Positions 23,980 through 32,648 are shown, numbered from the stretch's first letter. The stretch: 64,000 bases of DNA from Nocardioides sp. GY 10113 (GCF_004919105.1 NZ_STGK01000019.1:29668-93667), one strand, 5' to 3'. Program-made: numbers and translations. The notes: generated by a model from the letters alone, not told the origin.

Positions 23980-25013
23980 GGGTGCTGCTCACCGGCGCGG
24001 CCGGCTTCATCGGCGGCGCGGTCCGCGACGCCCTGCACGCGGCCGGCCACGAGGTGGTCGCGGTGGACCTGATGCTGCCGCAGGCGCACGGAGCCGCGGC
24101 GGCGCCGGCCGGCGTGCACCGCCTGGACGTGCGGGCCGCCGACGCGTGGACCGAGCTGCTCGGTGGGATCGACGTGGTCTGCCACCAGGCGGCGGTGGTC
24201 GGGGCGGGCACGACGGTCGCCGACCTGCCGCTCTACGCCTCGCACAACGATCTCGGCACCGCCGCGCTCCTCGCCGCCATGCACGCCGCCGGCGTGGACC
24301 GCCTGGTGCTCGCCTCGTCGATGGTCGTCTACGGCGAGGGTCGCTACGCCTGCGCCGATCATGGACGTCAGCGACCCGGTCCCCGACCGGTCGAGGCACT
24401 CCGCCGAGGAGAGTTCGACCCCACGTGCCCCGCCTGTGGACGTGCCCTGACGTGGGAGCTCGTGCCCGAGGACGCGCCGATGGACCCGCGCAGCTCCTAC
24501 GCGGCGAGCAAGGTCGCGCAGGAGAACTACGCCGCTGCCTGGGCCCGCCAGGCGCCGGGCGCGGTCGTCTCGCTGCGCTACCACAACGTCTACGGGCCGG
24601 GCATGCCCCGGGACACGCCGTACGCCGGGGTCGCGGCGATCTTCCGCTCCGCGCTGGCGCGCGGCGAGGCACCGCGGGTCTTCGAGGACGGCGGGCAGGT
24701 GCGCGACTTCGTGCGGGTCGACGACGTGGCGGCGGCGAACCTCGCGGCCGTGGAGGCGGTGGCCACCGCGGCCCCGGGCTGGTGCGACGCCTTCAACGTC
24801 TGCTCCGGGCATCCCGTCACCATCGCCGAGGTCGCCCGCCTGCTCGCCGGTGACCGCGGGCCACGCCCGGAGGTCACCGGCGAGTTCCGGGCCGGCGACG
24901 TCCGGCATGTCGTGGCCTCCCCGGAACGGGCCGCTCGGGTGCTCGGGTTCACCGCGCGCACCGCTCCGGCCGTCGGCATCCCCGCGTTCGCGACGGCCCC
25001 GCTGCGCGCCTGA
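23976..25013 (+). CDS. NAD-dependent sugar epimerase with zinc-ribbon insertion (dTDP-L-rhamnose 4-epimerase-like)
   Basis: This 345-residue extended SDR starts VLLTGAAGFIGGAV, the NAD loop GxxGxxG. YAASK supplies the catalytic Tyr-x3-Lys and SSMVVYG the catalytic Ser. An insertion around residues 140-165 carries PTCPACGRAL, a CxxC knuckle also seen in dTDP-L-rhamnose 4-epimerase-type proteins. The GTG start overlaps the phosphorylase stop, so the two are coupled. Substrate assignment is tentative; glycosyltransferases lie nearby. It could act in making a cell-surface sugar. Confidence 0.75.
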   Translation: MRVLLTGAAGFIGGAVRDALHAAGHEVVAVDLMLPQAHGAAAAPAGVHRLDVRAADAWTELLGGIDVVCHQAAVVGAGTTVADLPLYASHNDLGTAALLAAMHAAGVDRLVLASSMVVYGEGRYACADHGRQRPGPRPVEALRRGEFDPTCPACGRALTWELVPEDAPMDPRSSYAASKVAQENYAAAWARQAPGAVVSLRYHNVYGPGMPRDTPYAGVAAIFRSALARGEAPRVFEDGGQVRDFVRVDDVAAANLAAVEAVATAAPGWCDAFNVCSGHPVTIAEVARLLAGDRGPRPEVTGEFRAGDVRHVVASPERAARVLGFTARTAPAVGIPAFATAPLRA

Positions 25014-25043
25014 TCCGCAGCGGCTCGGGCCGAGGAGGATCCG

Positions 25044-26360
25044 TCACCAGAAGGTGCTGACCAGGTGCTGCACCAGGAGCGCCGTCGCCACCTGCAGGGC
25101 GAGCGCGGGGCGCAGCCATCGGTCGGGCAGCCCGGCGAGGCTGAGCGTCAGCCACGGCACGAACGGCAGCCAGATCCGCTCCACCTCCGCCTTGCTCATC
25201 AGCGAGAGGTCGGCGACCAGCACCGCGGCCAGCGCACCCAGCACGAGCCAGCGCGCGGGGCGCTCGACCGCGCCGAGCCGGGTCAGCCCGGCCGCGACGG
25301 CGGGGCCCGCGGTCGTCACCAGCAGCGCCAGGTTGGCCCACAGCCAGTAGCTCGCGGGACGGTCGGCGGCGATGCCGTCCCAGTACCGCTCGCGCAGCAC
25401 GGGGAAGGCCTCCCACCACGCGAAACCGGCGACCGCGAAACCGAGGACGACCGCACCGGCGGCCGCAGCGCAGGGCAACAGCGGGCGCCAGCTCCGCGCT
25501 GCGACGAGCACTGTCACCGCGACCGCGGCGAAGAGCACCAGGCCGTAGGACAGCATCACGAGACAGCCGTAGCCCACCCCTGCGGCGGCGGCCCAGGCGA
25601 GAGCGGGAATCCCGGTCCGGGTGGCCGCCAGCGCCAGCAGCAACGTGGCCCACGCGGCGACCGCCGCCATCACGGCGTCCGCGGAGACGGCCAGGGTGAC
25701 CGCCGCGGGGGTCAGCACCAGGAACGGGGCCGCCCGCCGCGCGGTGGCCGCCGCGCCGAGGGTCCGCAGCGTCAGCAGCACCGCCGGCGGGATCGTCGCT
25801 GCCAGCGCGGTGACGACCAGCGCCGCGGCGAGGTCGCCGCCGAGGCCGACCCGGACCAGTCCCACGAAGAACAGCAACATGCCCGGCGGGTGCCCGGCGA
25901 CGTGGATCGCCCAGTTGTCCGGGGCGTCGGACGGGATGCGGTCGACGTAGGTGCGCAACAGCGCCGGGACGTCGTCGACCGCCCGCGCGGTGGGCAGGTA
26001 CTCCGACCAGTGCCCGAGCACCCGGGTCAGTCCGTCCGGGCCGTCGACGAGGGCGAGGGCCAGCAGCCAGCCGAGTCCGACGACGTAGGCGACCGCCAGC
26101 AGCGCTCCGAACCTCAGCCGATCGGCGAGCCGACCGCCGAGCACCACGCCGAGAACGGCCAGCAGCAGTGCCGGTGCGGTCCCGGGCCCGACCCGCGCCC
26201 GCTGGTCGCCATGCCATGGCGGGAAGTTCTCGCTCAGGGGGATGCGTGAGGATCGGGCGTGCACGTTCCAGCCGGTCAGCGCCGGCACCGCGATGGCCGC
26301 GACGACCACCGCCAGCGCGACGGCCAGCGCGATCCAGGGGGCATGGCGGCGACCGATCAC
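25044..26360 (-). CDS. Polytopic membrane protein, possible glycosyltransferase-like
   Basis: This 438-residue protein has about eleven hydrophobic helices and a first extracytoplasmic loop with RIPLSENFPPWHGDQR. A second loop contains DNWAIHVAGHPPGMLLFF, and EVERIWLPFVPWL lies near the C-terminus, reminiscent of GT-C lipid-linked glycosyltransferases or mannosyltransferases, but I see no secure family match. It starts with GTG at 26360, 30 bp convergent with the epimerase gene and divergent from the GT2 gene, consistent with envelope glycan synthesis. Confidence 0.6.
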   Translation of the reverse strand: MIGRRHAPWIALAVALAVVVAAIAVPALTGWNVHARSSRIPLSENFPPWHGDQRARVGPGTAPALLLAVLGVVLGGRLADRLRFGALLAVAYVVGLGWLLALALVDGPDGLTRVLGHWSEYLPTARAVDDVPALLRTYVDRIPSDAPDNWAIHVAGHPPGMLLFFVGLVRVGLGGDLAAALVVTALAATIPPAVLLTLRTLGAAATARRAAPFLVLTPAAVTLAVSADAVMAAVAAWATLLLALAATRTGIPALAWAAAAGVGYGCLVMLSYGLVLFAAVAVTVLVAARSWRPLLPCAAAAGAVVLGFAVAGFAWWEAFPVLRERYWDGIAADRPASYWLWANLALLVTTAGPAVAAGLTRLGAVERPARWLVLGALAAVLVADLSLMSKAEVERIWLPFVPWLTLSLAGLPDRWLRPALALQVATALLVQHLVSTFW

Positions 26361-26474
26361 GCCTGGGAGCCTAGGGTCGCGGTCCACCGCGCCGCCCCGC
26401 CCGCGGGCGATGTCACCGGTTCGTAAGCAGCCAGCGGGCGACGTCCGGGGCCGACCGTGCCTAGCGTGGGGTGC

Positions 26475-27131
26475 ATGGCCCGAGCAGACCTGATCCTCCC
26501 GTGCCGCGACGAGGCCGCGGCACTGGAGCGGCTCCTGCCCCTGGTGCCCGAGGTCCTCCGGGTGGTCGTGGTGGACAACGGCTCCACGGATGGCACGGCG
26601 GAGGTCGCCAGGCGGTACGGCGCGACCGTGGTGCACGAGCCGGAGCCGGGGTACGGAGCCGCCGTCGCTGCGGGGCTGGACGCGGCCGAGGCCGACATCG
26701 TCGCCTTCATGGACGGCGACGGCTCCTTCGACCCGACCGAGGTGCTCCCGCTGGTGGATGCCGTCGCCGCCGGCGCGGTGGACCTGGCCGCCGGGCGCCG
26801 CCGTCCGGTCCGGCGAGGCACGTGGCCCTGGCACGCCCGCCTCGGCAACGACCTCGTGGTGCGCTGGCTGCGCCGCCGCACCGGCTTCCCGCTGCACGAC
26901 CTCCCGGCGATGCGGGCGTGCCGTCGCGAGGCCCTGGTGGCGCTGGGGGTGCACGACCGCCGGTTCGGCTATCCGGTCGAGCTGATGCAGGCCGCGGTCG
27001 CAGCGGGCTGGCGCTTCGCCGAGTACGACGTGCGCTACCTGCCGCGCGCGGAGGGCACGCGGTCCAAGGTGTCCGGCTCGGTGCGGGGGACGGTGCGCGC
27101 CGCGCGCGACTTCTACCGGGTACTGGCATGA
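26475..27131 (+). CDS. Glycosyltransferase family 2
   Basis: This 218-residue GT-A fold enzyme has LILPCRDEAAALERLL, VVVVDNGSTDGTAEVARR and AFMDGDGSFDPTEV (the DGD metal/nucleotide-sugar motif). It lacks membrane helices, so it would work in the cytosol, as polyprenyl-phosphate or small glycosyltransferases do. It opens a chain of coupled genes running to the sensor kinase at 31975. The ATG at 26475 fits the family start. Acceptor and sugar are unknown. Confidence 0.87.
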   Translation: MARADLILPCRDEAAALERLLPLVPEVLRVVVVDNGSTDGTAEVARRYGATVVHEPEPGYGAAVAAGLDAAEADIVAFMDGDGSFDPTEVLPLVDAVAAGAVDLAAGRRRPVRRGTWPWHARLGNDLVVRWLRRRTGFPLHDLPAMRACRREALVALGVHDRRFGYPVELMQAAVAAGWRFAEYDVRYLPRAEGTRSKVSGSVRGTVRAARDFYRVLA

Positions 27132-27853
27132 GCGCGGCCGGATGGGCGTCGCCGCCGGTGGCGGTGCTGGTGGTCGCCAAGGCCCCGGTGCCGGGTCAGG
27201 TGAAGACGCGGCTCGCCACCGACCTCGCGGCCTCCGGTGCGGGCCGGCTGGTCGGCCGGTGGGCGGCCCGGGCCGCGGCCGACCTCGCGGCGCTCGCCCT
27301 GCTGGACACGATGCACGCCTGCGGCGGATTCGCAGCGCCGGAGCGCCGGCATCTCGCGCTCTCCGGCACGTTGGAGGACGGGACGCACGGCGGGGAGCTG
27401 CGGCGAGCGCTGGCCGGCTGGCAGGTCCGGCCGCAGCTCGGCGCCGACTTCGCCGACCGCCTGGCCGCCGCGCATGCCGGGACGCCCGGGCCGGCCGTGC
27501 AGATCGGCATGGACACCCCGCAGGTCACCGCTGCCGACCTCGCGGCGGCCGGCGCGCTGCTCGAGGGGGCGGACGCCGTGCTCGGCCCCGCCGCGGACGG
27601 TGGCTGGTGGCTGCTGGGGCTGCGGGACCCGCGTGACGCGCAGTGCCTCGTCGGGGTGCCGATGTCGACCCCGGAGACCGCGGCGAGGACCGAGGACGCG
27701 TTGCTGGCGAGGGGACTGACGGTCGCCCGTGCGCACGTGCTGCGCGACGTCGACCGGGCCGTGGACGCCGACGCGGTCGCGGCGGAGTCGCCGGACACCC
27801 GCTTCGCCGCGGCCTGGCGGTGCTGGCAGAAGATCGCCGAGGTGGCGCTGTGA
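27128..27853 (+). CDS. DUF2064/TIGR04282-type glycosyltransferase-like protein
   Basis: This 241-residue protein has VLVVAKAPVPGQVKTRLAT at its N-terminus and VQIGMDTPQVTAADL and LGPAADGGWWLLGL in the centre, the signatures of the DUF2064 nucleotidyl/glycosyltransferase-like family (TIGR04282, once linked to arsenosugar synthesis). Its ATG overlaps the GT2 stop and its stop overlaps the next start, so it is translationally coupled both ways. Its reaction in this organism is unknown; the arsenosugar name should not be taken literally. Confidence 0.85.
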   Translation: MSAAGWASPPVAVLVVAKAPVPGQVKTRLATDLAASGAGRLVGRWAARAAADLAALALLDTMHACGGFAAPERRHLALSGTLEDGTHGGELRRALAGWQVRPQLGADFADRLAAAHAGTPGPAVQIGMDTPQVTAADLAAAGALLEGADAVLGPAADGGWWLLGLRDPRDAQCLVGVPMSTPETAARTEDALLARGLTVARAHVLRDVDRAVDADAVAAESPDTRFAAAWRCWQKIAEVAL

Positions 27854-28491
27854 ACCGCGAGACGACGTTCACCGCCGCCTTCACGCGGGCGCTGCGCGGC
27901 GGTGCCTGCTCGGTCGTCGGCCTCGACCCGGGGCCGGCGGCGGTGCCGACCGCCCGCTGGACCGCCGACGCCGACGACGACGATCGCGAGATCCTGGACC
28001 TGTGCCACGGGCCGACGCTCGACATCGGCTGCGGCCCGGGGCGGATGGCCGAGGAGCTGGCCGTCCGCGGGCAGGTCGTCCTCGGGATCGACGTGGTCGC
28101 CGAGGCCGTGCACCAGACGATCCGGCGCGGCGCGAGCGCGCTGCGGCGCGACGTCTTCGGCACGGTCCCCGCCGAGGGGCGCTGGCACACCGCGCTGCTC
28201 GCCGACGGCAACATCGGGATCGGCGGCGACCCGGAGGCGCTGCTGCGCCGCACGGGCGCCCTGCTGACCGAGCGGGGCCGGATCGTGGTCGAGGTCGCCG
28301 AGCCCGGAGTGCCGGCACGAGCGGTGTGGGCGATGCTGGAGTGCGAGGGACAGCGCAGCCGCCCGTTCCGATGGGCTGTCGTGGGCACCGACGACATCGG
28401 CCGCCTCGCGGCGCCGGCGGGTTTCGGGCTCGACCTGCTGCGCCGCATCGGCCAGCGCTGGTGCGCGGTCCTGGTCCGGGAGCCGGCATGA
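27850..28491 (+). CDS. Class I SAM-dependent methyltransferase
   Basis: This 213-residue protein has LDIGCGPGRMAEEL (SAM-binding motif I), GIDVVAEAVHQ (acidic end of strand 2) and ALLADGNIGIGGDPEALLRR in the post-I region. The start is a GTG overlapping the DUF2064 stop and its stop overlaps the oxidoreductase start. It probably methylates a small molecule or lipid-linked product of the preceding transferases, which is inference from coupling only. Confidence 0.85.
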   Translation: MNRETTFTAAFTRALRGGACSVVGLDPGPAAVPTARWTADADDDDREILDLCHGPTLDIGCGPGRMAEELAVRGQVVLGIDVVAEAVHQTIRRGASALRRDVFGTVPAEGRWHTALLADGNIGIGGDPEALLRRTGALLTERGRIVVEVAEPGVPARAVWAMLECEGQRSRPFRWAVVGTDDIGRLAAPAGFGLDLLRRIGQRWCAVLVREPA

Positions 28492-29699
28492 CGGCGCCCG
28501 AGCCGACACCGGTGCCGAGCCCCGTCCCACGTGGGCCGCGGCCCGGCGTGGAGGAGCGCTTCACCTCCCGGCTGCGCAGCGCCGCCGTCGCGGCCCGGGT
28601 CGGCCTGTGGCTCGGCGTCTGCTTCGGCGTCGCGTTCCTGACCGGACTGCTCAGCCACTACGCGCAGGTGCCGGACCAGCCGGTCGCCTTCCCGACGGTG
28701 CCGGTGTGGGGCTACCGGGTGTCGCAGGGCATCCACGTCGCCGCCGGCAGCGCCGCCGTCCCGCTCCTCCTGGTGAAGCTGTGGACGGTCTACCCTCGCC
28801 TCTTCGAGGCCCTGCCGCGCCCGCTGACGCGCCCCTCGCGCGCGCTGCTGGCCACCTCCCTGGAGCGGGGCTCGATCGCCGTGCTGGTCGCCAGCGCGAT
28901 CTTCCAGCTGGCCTCCGGCCTGGTGAACATCACGCAGTGGTATCCCTGGGGCTTCTCGTTCCGGACGTCGCACTACGCCCTCGCCTGGGTGGCGATCGGG
29001 GCGCTGGTCGTCCACGTGGCGGTGAAGCTCCCGGTGATCCGGGACGTGCTCGGCGCCCCGCTCGAGGCGTCCGCCCACGACCGCCCGACGGCGACCGGGC
29101 CCGGGCCGGTCTCCCGGCGGACGCTGCTGCGGGGCACGTGGGCGGCCGCCGGCGCGGCGGTGCTGCTCACTGCGGGCGCCACCGTTCCGTGGCTGCGCCG
29201 CGTCTCGGTGCTCGCCGTGCGGACCGGTGAGGGGCCGCAGGGCGTGCCGGTCAACCGCTCCGCCCGTGCCGCGGGCGTCACCGCGGCGATGGGCGGGGCG
29301 TCGTACCGGCTGGAGGTGGTGCGGGGCGACCGCGTGGTCAGCCTGAGCCGCGCCGACCTGGCCGGTCTCGCGCAGCGCTCCCGGACCCTGCCGATCGCCT
29401 GCGTCGAGGGCTGGAGCGCCTCGGGCACGTGGACCGGCGTTCCGGTGCGGGCGCTCCTGGACCTGGTCGGCGCACCCGCCGGCGGCGACGTCCGGGTGGT
29501 CTCCCTGCAGACACGCCGGGCCAATGCGGTGACGGTGCTGCCGGGCAACTTCGCGGACTCCCCGGACGCGTTGCTCGCGCTGTCGCTGAACGGGGAGCCG
29601 CTGTCGCTCGACCACGGCAGCCCGGCGCGGATCATCGCGCCGGACCGCCCCGGCGTCCTGCAGACCAAGTGGGTCACCCGGCTGGAGGTGCTCGCATGA
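28488..29699 (+). CDS. Molybdopterin-dependent oxidoreductase fused to a membrane domain
   Basis: This 403-residue protein has about four membrane helices (residues 35-190) with histidines (SHYAQ, GIHVAAGS, SHYALAWVA, VHVAVK) able to bind heme, like a YedZ/cytochrome b-type module. A RR-x-LLRG segment and a hydrophobic helix follow, resembling a twin-arginine signal internal to the protein. The C-terminal sulfite-oxidase/YedY-type domain has LPIACVEGWSASGTW with the Mo-ligating Cys. This looks like a natural fusion of the MsrP-MsrQ type of pair. It is coupled to genes on both sides. The substrate is unknown. Confidence 0.82.
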   Translation: MTAPEPTPVPSPVPRGPRPGVEERFTSRLRSAAVAARVGLWLGVCFGVAFLTGLLSHYAQVPDQPVAFPTVPVWGYRVSQGIHVAAGSAAVPLLLVKLWTVYPRLFEALPRPLTRPSRALLATSLERGSIAVLVASAIFQLASGLVNITQWYPWGFSFRTSHYALAWVAIGALVVHVAVKLPVIRDVLGAPLEASAHDRPTATGPGPVSRRTLLRGTWAAAGAAVLLTAGATVPWLRRVSVLAVRTGEGPQGVPVNRSARAAGVTAAMGGASYRLEVVRGDRVVSLSRADLAGLAQRSRTLPIACVEGWSASGTWTGVPVRALLDLVGAPAGGDVRVVSLQTRRANAVTVLPGNFADSPDALLALSLNGEPLSLDHGSPARIIAPDRPGVLQTKWVTRLEVLA

Positions 29700-30133
29700 C
29701 CCGGCTGCTGCTCGGGGCCGCGGGCGTGCTGCTGGCGGCGTACGGCGCCGTGCTGCTGCTGACCCGGTCCGAGGTCGACCAGCTGGTCTCACTGGTGGCC
29801 TGGCTGGCCGGCGGTGTGCTGGTGCACGACGCGATCCTGGCGCCGCTGGCGATCGCGGTCGCCTGGGTGGCGGCGCGGCTCCTGCCGACCTGGGCGCGCG
29901 GTCCCGCCGCCGTCGCGGGCCTGCTGATCGGCACGCTCACGCTCCTCGCGGTGCCGGTGCTCGGTGGCTGGGGACGGCGGGCCGACAACCCCAGCCTGCT
30001 GGACCGCGACTACTGGGCGGGATGGCTGCTCGTGGTCGCGGTGGTGGTCGTCGGCGCCGTGGTCGCCGCGTTGGTCGTACGCTCGCGTCAGAGGTCGGGA
30101 GGTGCAGATGGCCAGCGTGCTCGTCGTGGATGA
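29696..30133 (+). CDS. Hypothetical four-TM membrane protein
   Basis: This 145-residue protein has about four hydrophobic helices (LLLGAAGVLLAAYGAVLLL, WLAGGVLVHDAILAPLAIAVAWVAARL, AVAGLLIGTLTLLAVPVLGG, and a final Val-rich helix). I do not recognise a family. Its ATG overlaps the oxidoreductase stop, and its last 26 bases overlap the response regulator start, so it is embedded in the same coupled operon. It may accompany the membrane part of the oxidoreductase. Confidence 0.7.
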   Translation: MTRLLLGAAGVLLAAYGAVLLLTRSEVDQLVSLVAWLAGGVLVHDAILAPLAIAVAWVAARLLPTWARGPAAVAGLLIGTLTLLAVPVLGGWGRRADNPSLLDRDYWAGWLLVVAVVVVGAVVAALVVRSRQRSGGADGQRARRG

Positions 30134-30836
30134 CGATCCGACGGTCCGCGAGGTGGTGGCGACCTACCTGCGCGCCAACGCGCACGAGGTGACCGAGGCG
30201 GAGGACGGGGAGGCGGCCGTCGAGGCGATGGCCCGGCGTCCGGCCGACCTGGTGGTGCTGGACCTGATGCTGCCGGGCATCGACGGGCTGGAGGTGTGCC
30301 GCCGGATCCGCGCCACGCGGGAGGTCCCGATCATCATGCTCACCGCGCTGGGCGACGAGGTGGACCGGGTCACCGGGCTGGAGGTGGGGGCCGACGACTA
30401 CGTGAGCAAGCCGTTCAGCCCCCGCGAGCTGGTGTTGCGCGTGGAGTCGGTGCTGCGCCGCACCTCCGGGCGGGAGCCCGGGCTGCCGGACCTGCTGCGG
30501 GACGGCGACCTCGTCGTGGACCACCTGCGCCGCGAGGCGACCCGGGCGGGGGAGCGGTTGGTGCTCACCGCCCGCGAGTACGACCTGCTGCGCTACCTCG
30601 TGGCGCACCCGGGGATCGCCTTCTCGCGCGACGACCTGCTGGAGTCGGTGTGGGGGTGGTCGATCGGGGACCGGTCGACGGTCACGGTGCACGTGCGTCG
30701 CCTGCGCGAGAAGGTCGAGGACGATCCGACCAGCCCGGTCCGGCTGGTCACGGTGTGGGGGATCGGCTACCTGTGGGAGGCGGCCGAGTCGGCCTCGTCG
30801 GCGGCGCTCCCGGTGACCGGGGCGGAGCCCCGATGA
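30108..30836 (+). CDS. OmpR-family response regulator
   Basis: This 242-residue regulator has a receiver domain with the acidic pocket DDD (8-10), phosphoacceptor D52 (LVVLDLMLPG), Thr in MLTALGD and Lys in YVSKPFSP. The C-terminal winged helix has LTAREYDLLRYLVAHPG and DRSTVTVHVRRLREKVEDDP, typical of OmpR/PhoB. It begins within the end of the membrane protein gene. It pairs with the kinase that follows and may control the preceding operon, although no operator is visible. Confidence 0.94.
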   Translation: MASVLVVDDDPTVREVVATYLRANAHEVTEAEDGEAAVEAMARRPADLVVLDLMLPGIDGLEVCRRIRATREVPIIMLTALGDEVDRVTGLEVGADDYVSKPFSPRELVLRVESVLRRTSGREPGLPDLLRDGDLVVDHLRREATRAGERLVLTAREYDLLRYLVAHPGIAFSRDDLLESVWGWSIGDRSTVTVHVRRLREKVEDDPTSPVRLVTVWGIGYLWEAAESASSAALPVTGAEPR

Positions 30837-31975
30837 CCGGCGAGGTCCAGCTCGAGATCCTGCTGGTCGCCGCGGGCTGCGCGCTCGCGGTGGGTCTCCT
30901 CGGGCTGGTGGCGAGCTGGTTGCTGCGGGATCGGTCGCTGCGCTGGCAGCTGACGGTGATCGCCCTGGTGGCGGTGGCGGCGCCGTACGCGGGACTGGTC
31001 GCCGTCACCCAGCGGATGTTCATCTCCGGGCACGACCTGACCGTCGCCATGTACGTCGGGTCGGTGTCCGCCGCGGTCTCGCTGCTGGTGGTGCTGGCGC
31101 TGGGCACCGTGATCAGCCGGCGCGTCGGGGTGTTGCGCAGCAATGTCCTCCGGCTCGGCGCGGGTGGTGGCGACCTGGATCCGCCGAGCGGGCCGAGCGA
31201 GTTCCGGGCGCTGAGCGAGGCGCTCGCCGAGACCCAGTCGGAGCTGGAGGCCTCGCGGGTCCGTGAGCAGCGCCTCGACCAGTCGCGGCGGGAGCTCGTC
31301 TCCTGGGTCTCCCACGACCTGCGCACGCCGCTGGCGGGGATGCGGGCGATGGCCGAGGCGCTCGAGGACGGGATGGCGGTCGACCCGGACCGCTACCTGG
31401 CGCAGATCCGCAGCGATGTCGACCGGATGTCGCTGATGGTCGACGACCTGTTCGAGCTCTCCCGCATCCATGCCGGCGGCCTCGTGCCGCAGGTGGAGTC
31501 GGTGCTCCTGCGCGACGTCGTGAGCGAGGCGATCGCGAGCGCGGATCCCGTCGCCCGCACCAGGAACGTGAGTCTCGGCGGTCACGTCGCCGACGGGATC
31601 AAGGTGTCGGCGGACCCCGCGGCCCTCTCCCGGGCGATCTCGAACCTGGTGATCAACGCGATCCGGCACACGCCGGAGGCGGGGGCGGTCCAGGTGCGCG
31701 CGGAGCCGACGGCGGACGGCGTCGAGCTCAGCGTGATCGATCAGTGCGGCGGCATCCCCGCGGCCGACCTGGCGCGGGTCTTCGAGGTCGGCTGGCAGGG
31801 TTCGGCGGCCCGCACACCGGGGGAGTCGGGGGTGGGCCGCGCCGGGCTGGGCCTGGCGATCGTCCGCGGCATCGTCGAGGCCCACCGCGGGGCCGTCAGC
31901 GTGGAGAACCTCGCCCCCGGCACCGGCTGCCGCTTCCTCATCCGGCTGCCCGTCGCCGGAGCCCCCGGCGCCTGA
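30833..31975 (+). CDS. Sensor histidine kinase
   Basis: This 380-residue kinase has about four N-terminal membrane helices and a HAMP-like linker, then the H-box SWVSHDLRTPLAGMRAM. The N-box is AISNLVINAIRHTP, and DQCGGIPAADLARVF and GLGLAIVRGIVEAHRG are the G-boxes. Its ATG overlaps the response regulator stop (ATGA), so they form a cotranslated pair. The sensing region between helices is short, so it may sense in the membrane. Confidence 0.94.
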   Translation: MTGEVQLEILLVAAGCALAVGLLGLVASWLLRDRSLRWQLTVIALVAVAAPYAGLVAVTQRMFISGHDLTVAMYVGSVSAAVSLLVVLALGTVISRRVGVLRSNVLRLGAGGGDLDPPSGPSEFRALSEALAETQSELEASRVREQRLDQSRRELVSWVSHDLRTPLAGMRAMAEALEDGMAVDPDRYLAQIRSDVDRMSLMVDDLFELSRIHAGGLVPQVESVLLRDVVSEAIASADPVARTRNVSLGGHVADGIKVSADPAALSRAISNLVINAIRHTPEAGAVQVRAEPTADGVELSVIDQCGGIPAADLARVFEVGWQGSAARTPGESGVGRAGLGLAIVRGIVEAHRGAVSVENLAPGTGCRFLIRLPVAGAPGA

Positions 31976-31990
31976 GGGCGGGCGAGCGGC

Positions 31991-32110
31991 TCAGGGATGG
32001 CTGAGGCGCCCGGCCGCGCGCCGACGATGGACGAGCCAGTGGTGGCGGGCGACGCCGAGGAGCGCCACCACGACGATCGTGGCCCACAGGATTCCGGCGA
32101 TGGTGTACAC
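31991..32110 (-). CDS. Possible 39-residue membrane peptide
   Basis: A GTG-started frame encodes one hydrophobic helix (AGILWATIVVVALLGVA) followed by an Arg/His-rich tail, a plausible single-pass small membrane protein. It sits downstream of the 103-residue membrane protein gene on the same strand, beyond a triplicated 21-bp repeat. There is no clear ribosome site, so it may be fortuitous. It fills most of the gap between the kinase and the next gene. Confidence 0.35.
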   Translation of the reverse strand: MYTIAGILWATIVVVALLGVARHHWLVHRRRAAGRLSHP

Positions 32111-32180
32111 GTCCGTGCGACGCGCGGGCCGGGGATCAGGTTGCCTCCGGGGCGTGTCGGCCGCCGCGACAGCGGCGACC

Positions 32181-32243
32181 CGTCAGGTCAGGACCCACCA
32201 CCGTCAGGTCAGGACCCACCACCGTCAGGTCAGGACCCACCAG
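32181..32243. repeat. Three tandem 21-bp repeats at a gene's 3' end
   Basis: A 21-bp unit starting CGTCAGGTCAGGACCCACCA repeats at 32181, 32202 and 32223 with no or almost no change. On the minus strand each unit reads W-W-V-L-T-stop, so the repeat multiplies the last codons and stop of the adjacent membrane protein gene. Confidence 0.9.
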
Positions 32244-32536
32244 GTGCCGATGATCCCGGGCACCACGCCCAGCAGCAGCCACCAGGACAGCATCGGTCGC
32301 CGGTTGAGTGCGAGGACGCCGGCGATGCCGCCGACCGCGAACGCGGCACCGATCACGTTGAGGCCGATCTGAGCGTCGATCCGGTCGGTGTTGACGTGGT
32401 CGGCGGCCAGGATCAGGCCCCCGGTCATGTGCAGGATCGTGGTGATGATGATCGCCGAGATCACGCGTCGCTGCACGGTCTCGAGGCGCTTGACCGCCTC
32501 GGGGTCGGGCTTCTTGCGGGGCGCGTTCGGGTCCAT
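32225..32536 (-). CDS. Small membrane protein, three TM
   Basis: This 103-residue protein has a basic N-terminus with heptad-like EAVKRLETVQRRV and about three helices (ISAIIITTILHMTGGLILAA, IGLNVIGAAFAVGGIAGVLAL, MLSWWLLLGVVPGIIGTWWV). I do not recognise the family; it is conserved-looking and has codon use like its neighbours. ATG at 32536 is chosen, but GTG at 32584 or 32593 in frame are alternatives. Its stop lies in the first unit (for transcription) of a 21-bp triple repeat. Confidence 0.65.
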   Translation of the reverse strand: MDPNAPRKKPDPEAVKRLETVQRRVISAIIITTILHMTGGLILAADHVNTDRIDAQIGLNVIGAAFAVGGIAGVLALNRRPMLSWWLLLGVVPGIIGTWWVLT

Positions 32537-32648
32537 CAGGTGGCGCCGGCGCGGGGCCGGCGTCCGGGGGTTCCCTCCCTGCACGGTGCTCACGGTCGAC
32601 AGTTTATTCGCTGGCGGCCATATCCCCCAGGGGGCATGCTGGGTTGTC

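Noticed and set aside
27128..27853. Arsenosugar biosynthesis function for the DUF2064 gene
   Set aside because: The family name carries the label but there is no arsM or radical SAM partner in the window.
31991..32110. Certain annotation of the 39-residue membrane peptide
   Set aside because: No ribosome site or conservation evidence is available; listed only at low confidence.
32181..32243. Repeat array as possible CRISPR
   Set aside because: Units are directly adjacent without spacers, only three copies, and no cas genes are nearby.
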